This document shows positions 60,589-64,000 of a stretch of 64,000 bases of DNA, piece after piece (positions within the stretch are counted from its first letter, which is position 1; each line of letters begins with the position of its first letter). The DNA comes from Chionoecetes opilio (lineage: Eukaryota > Arthropoda > Malacostraca > Decapoda > Majidae), in the NCBI GenBank assembly GCA_016584305.1, contig JACEEZ010004925.1, positions 32,501 through 96,500 of the forward strand, given 5' to 3'. The notes under the pieces are model-generated. The model made no database searches, had not been told where the DNA came from, and worked only from the letters and a program-made list of their open reading frames with translations. The position numbers and the translations under genes are program-made.

Positions 60589-61794
60589 TTATTCCGTAGT
60601 AGATGGCTGTTCAAGGACGCTGTGTTCCCTGCGGTCCGTCCCATTATTTTGCAGACTGGGGTGCTGGAAAAGTGATATCCCAATACCGTGAAAGGAATCT
60701 GTCGCCGTTGTGGAGCTCGGATTGTGGTCGATATTATCAACCGCTGCCGTTGTGAATAAGCCCTCGCGTAGATTGGGTGGACACACTACCTCATCTCGGT
60801 TATACTGCTCACACACTCTGTTTCCCATGGATGTGGAGATTGCCATCACTCGGTCATAGGAGATGGACAGTCCGAGATCAAACAGCATCTCAATGAGGTC
60901 ACGTTTCCGAGTCCTTGCATGGACTGTGAGTCCCACGTAGAGGGGGCAATGGGTTTCTCTGTCTGTGTTGTGCCCGCACAGTAGTACTACCCACTCTGCG
61001 ACGGATGGACTTTTGTACTGCAACAACTAAAGCTGTGCTGGAGGTTGCTTGGGTTACACCATCACCTGATTGAGACTTGATGTTGGGGCCGTGGGAGGAT
61101 CATGGCCACCAAAGTAAACCCGTGACTGAGGTACTGATTTTACTTGGCCCAGTCCTCATAAAAGGGGAACCTGTGAATGTAGCTGCAGTTTGGAACATTT
61201 CTCTACGTACTATCTTCGCTGCCCTTGAAAGGGACATATGGCTTCGTCATCGTAGTCTTCTTTGCAGACTTTACGGAGGGGCAGGGCCTACACCCTTTAT
61301 CAAATGCAAGTAGTATATCACGCCCTTCCTTATGAGCCGTAAGGTATGGGTTTTGGGCCGGGATACGATTTTTTTACTCTGGCTATGTTGTCGGGACATG
61401 CTGCTCCACCCCAAAAGTTTTCTAGACGATTAGATAAAGTTTGACGAGATCTGCAAGTTTAAAGACAGGGGCATGCTCTTCATCTATTTTTGTTTCATCG
61501 ATAATTACAGCAATCGGCTAGTGCAATCCCATGGTTGACTTTATCAGTTTTTGTCCATTTCTGTATATCTTGTAATGATTTAGTTTTGTTGTAAAATGAA
61601 CAAGACACCTTGGATGATATTTTGCATCTTGTGCGGGCCATGTCCCCAGCACTCAATTTTGCAAGTAGCCTCTCGTCCTGCAGGTCTAATGCACATCTTC
61701 GTACGCGGGAGTCTAGACGAAAAGTTGATGCCTCACGGAGTGGTTCGGAAGTTGACACATCTTCGCATAAAAAACAGACATCCGATGCTGCCAC
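60589..61794 (-). pseudogene. Transposon-associated protein of unclassified family, decayed
   Basis: Minus strand from Met 61794: CFLCEDVSTSEPLREAST, VRRCALDLQDERLLAKLSAG, YNKTKSL, DKVNHGIALA; then, across several stops, APVFKLADLVKLY (about 61430) and AHKEGRDILLAFD (about 61340); then an open 146-codon stretch (61026-60589) with PLYVGLTVHARTRKRDLIEM, LGLSISYDRVMAIST, VVCPPNLREGLFTTAAVDNI and DHNPSSTTATDSFHGIGISL. I recognise this order from many 'uncharacterized' proteins of crustaceans and other marine invertebrates. The flanking TIRs indicate a transposon protein. Function and superfamily unknown; the CxxC start may bind zinc. The C-terminal half is absent. Not a host gene: five or more disruptions. 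Confidence 0.72.
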
Positions 61795-62833
61795 TCATGA
61801 TGAGCGACTGACGAGTGTATTTTTTGGATGTAGTAGCATCAGGGTCGCAACCCTGGGGTGCATTTCCTTTTTTTTGCTCGTTTTAAAATTTTATATTATT
61901 GAATTTTGTATGGCAGGATTTGTGCCACTTGGCATTGTTCTCCAGAAACGTAGCTTCAATTCAATTCCCGTCATCAAGGCGTCCTAATTCTAGTGGCATT
62001 TGGTAATTCGTGAAGTTCATTGAAACGTCTGATGTTGAAGGCAATGGTAGAATAACCAACTCCAAACATCGTGCCGTTTTTGATTCTGCTGGGCATTGCA
62101 AACTTTCCCGTGTGATTTTTTGGCACAAAACGCACTTGTTCCAATCTGTCTGTACCGCGCCTTTGATTGTCCAGGTTGCAGTGGATCCACTAGCTGATAA
62201 CTCTTAGACATTTCGGGTGTTCGAAACACCAACTAAAAAAAAAGATATGATAAGATATGAGGACAAATTTGGATACGATAATAAGTGCAATAAATAAATA
62301 AAAACTTTAATATCACTCAACTACATGGACCCCTAATAAATGTTTTCTAAAGGTTCATATGCAAAACTCTTTTGGGGTAAACAGATCACATTTTAAATGG
62401 TTTTATATAAATCCCTTGTCCCTCAAAACATAGGTCTAGACACCTTATTTTCTCAGTTATCTGCAATATTTGGCCGAGATATAGGCCCAATATAGAGTTT
62501 TGGGTAAAGGCGGCACTAATTTGCATAAAAATGATACGTGGGACATTTTTTCAACTATTTAACATAGCAAATCATTTTCTACACATTGTTTCCTATCTAT
62601 AAGACACAATGAGAAGTTATTTTTCGGGGGGGTGCACGAGAGCCCTATCTAGCCCCTAGACTAAAAGCGGCCATTTTGTAAAATGGCCGCCACGGCTACC
62701 ATAGGACGTTTCGCGGTGGTCCATATCTGGAATTTATTTATTAGACTATTATCTATGACTGTGCCAAAATTTCATGCTTGTACGTATATAAAACCCACAA
62801 TTGTTACACCTATCTGCCTGACTTTAATAACAA

Positions 62834-63953
62834 TACAGATAAGGCTAACATAAATGGTAAGCAGCATGGGATACGAAACATCCATTAGTATTACAGTACC
62901 GTAAAAAAAATGAACAATTAATACACGTGAGGTGAGCGATAGATTGTGGAAAAAACATTGAGTCTGTGAACTAGACAGAGGACAGAGAGAGACAAAAAAA
63001 TTTTAAAGCTGTGTCAGACAAGCCTGGCCTTGCGTGATTTTTTCCACGATTCAGCATCTCCTCTTAAAGATCTAGTTCATATCATTACTCAAACCACAAC
63101 AAACAGAGTTATCAATTAATAACTCCTCAGTATAGAGAATCCAGCCTACATATTGACTCCGAGATTCAGCGACCGGGAAAAAGCCGAGGACGAGGACGAG
63201 GACGCGTGGGAAAAAGAGGTTATCAAGAGAACACAGGACGGGAGCTGTTATCGTGTGTACGGGAAAAGGCCCCCCACTTCTTACGAGGTCCATCACAACG
63301 CCCCAGCCGACACCTGCTCCCCCCCTCTTGCTGATCTGGCTTCCTGCATTGGCATCTCTTTGGGGGAACGCTTCAGCTGAACGGACAAGAATACTGCCGC
63401 GCTGACACTACAGTATAGCAGTGAGTACAACACCCTTAGCTGACATTTACATGATATATATATATTCAAGTACGCCACTTGTTTTACAACAGTAGATAAT
63501 GGTAAATGGAGTTACTTTTTGTGTAATATATTTGTCAGTTATTTTTGTAGTTGTATTTTTTATTGCACTGTTAAAAAAAAAACAAAAAAATTTTTAGTAC
63601 TTACTATACATGTTCGCTTCTTATATCACTCATATATTACATTCATTTTTTTGTATTGCTCTAAAAGCACAAGAGATGGGTGATAGCACTTTACTTGGTT
63701 AAAGTTTCACTTTTTAATTAATGGACGAAAAAAAATCAGACTAAGTCAGAAAAAGAGCGTGAATTACTCACCGAAAAATTTCTTAGACTTTTTAAAGGAA
63801 AGGAAAGTGTTAGCATCTGACGCAGCAAATAGTGACAGTGAGGAAGAATTAGTTAAACATTTACCAGAGGAGGATACTTTGTAAATTAAGAAGGGAAGTC
63901 ACCACCTACGAGTCTCTCCTGAGTTAACTCAGTCACTTACTCAAAATAACACA
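62834..63953. other. No gene confidently seen
   Basis: A 75-codon acidic ORF at 63153-63380 (KAEDEDEDAWEKEVIKRTQD) and a Ser/Glu/Asp-rich stretch near 63740-63885 in broken frames have no recognised homologue. Confidence 0.4.
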
Positions 63954-64000
63954 ATGTCTCCCACTAACACTCCCGGTGCAGGTCCTTCTGGGCCCCCGCC
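63954..64000 (+). CDS. Possible start of an ORF running off the window
   Basis: ATG at 63954 in context ACAATGT opens MSPTNTPGAGPSGPP to the last base. Pro/Gly/Ser-rich starts of this kind are seen in LINE or Gypsy ORF1/gag. Too short to judge. Confidence 0.25.
   Translation, partial: MSPTNTPGAGPSGPP

Larger units (their letters stand above)
59793..62833. mobile_element. 3-kb TIR DNA transposon with unclassified transposon protein
   Basis: Left TIR 59793-59960 (AGTCAGGCAGATAGGTGTA … GGTAGCCGTGGTGGCCATTTT) is the complement of right TIR 62675-62833. TIRs are about 160 bp. TTAA follows the right end (CTGACTTTAATA) and TAAT precedes the left, so a decayed TTAA duplication is possible (Kolobok/piggyBac-like; weak). 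A third TIR copy at 60232-60317 means 59793-60317 is itself a MITE-sized foldback. The interior carries a minus-strand pseudogene. Confidence 0.72.

Noticed and set aside
60589..61026. Open 146-codon conserved ORF as a host gene
   Set aside because: Lies between long TIRs and continues upstream through several stops; a transposon remnant.
63153..63380. 75-codon acidic ORF
   Set aside because: No domain, no splice or context support; left as unassigned.

Overview
This is a repeat-choked arthropod genomic window, most likely from a decapod crustacean. The evidence is the arthropod TTAGG motif, GT-AG introns, tRNA-derived SINEs, several LINE clades, Ty3/Gypsy, Penelope, Helitron, mariner, hAT, piggyBac-like and Harbinger-like DNA, and long di- and trinucleotide arrays. 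There is no prokaryotic organisation and no tRNA, rRNA or CRISPR locus.

One host gene can be reconstructed. On the minus strand, eight exons between 57348 and 30457 join in frame through consensus GT-AG sites into a 488-residue class A (rhodopsin-like) neuropeptide receptor. It most resembles the ecdysis-triggering-hormone receptor. Its introns carry most of the right half of the window's transposons; intron 6 alone is 16.7 kb.

Layout. 1-5.0 kb: LINE fragment, a 309-bp tandem duplication, and a non-coding LTR-type element (family A, copy 1) split by a 981-bp Harbinger-like element. 5.1-13.7 kb: Helitron helicase remnant, then a tRNA-SINE split by a 7.6-kb transposon whose transposase gene is rearranged into inverted and circularly permuted pieces; a dead mariner and a solo LTR are nested inside it. 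13.7-25 kb: AT-rich DNA, a MITE, SINEs, LINE and Gypsy remnants, and a degenerate tandem array interrupted by a hAT element. 25-29.7 kb: Penelope-like remnant, LINE ORF1 and RT remnants, SINEs. 30.4-57.4 kb: the receptor gene. Intron 6 holds family A copy 2 (itself carrying a TIR element and a 3.0-kb TTAA-flanked insert with TTAGG arrays), a Gypsy gag fragment and a LINE broken up by another LINE and a Gypsy element. 57.4-64 kb: TC array, LINE 3' end, a suspicious homopolymer-rich stretch, and a 3-kb TIR element with a decayed gene of an unclassified transposon-associated family.

Almost every transposon gene is broken by stops or frameshifts. Several elements keep target-site duplications, so insertion order can be read: SINE before palindromic transposon before solo LTR and mariner; family-A LTR before Harbinger-like or TIR insertion; I/Jockey-like LINE before its LINE and Gypsy fragments. 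All family names are from motif recognition by eye, without database search.
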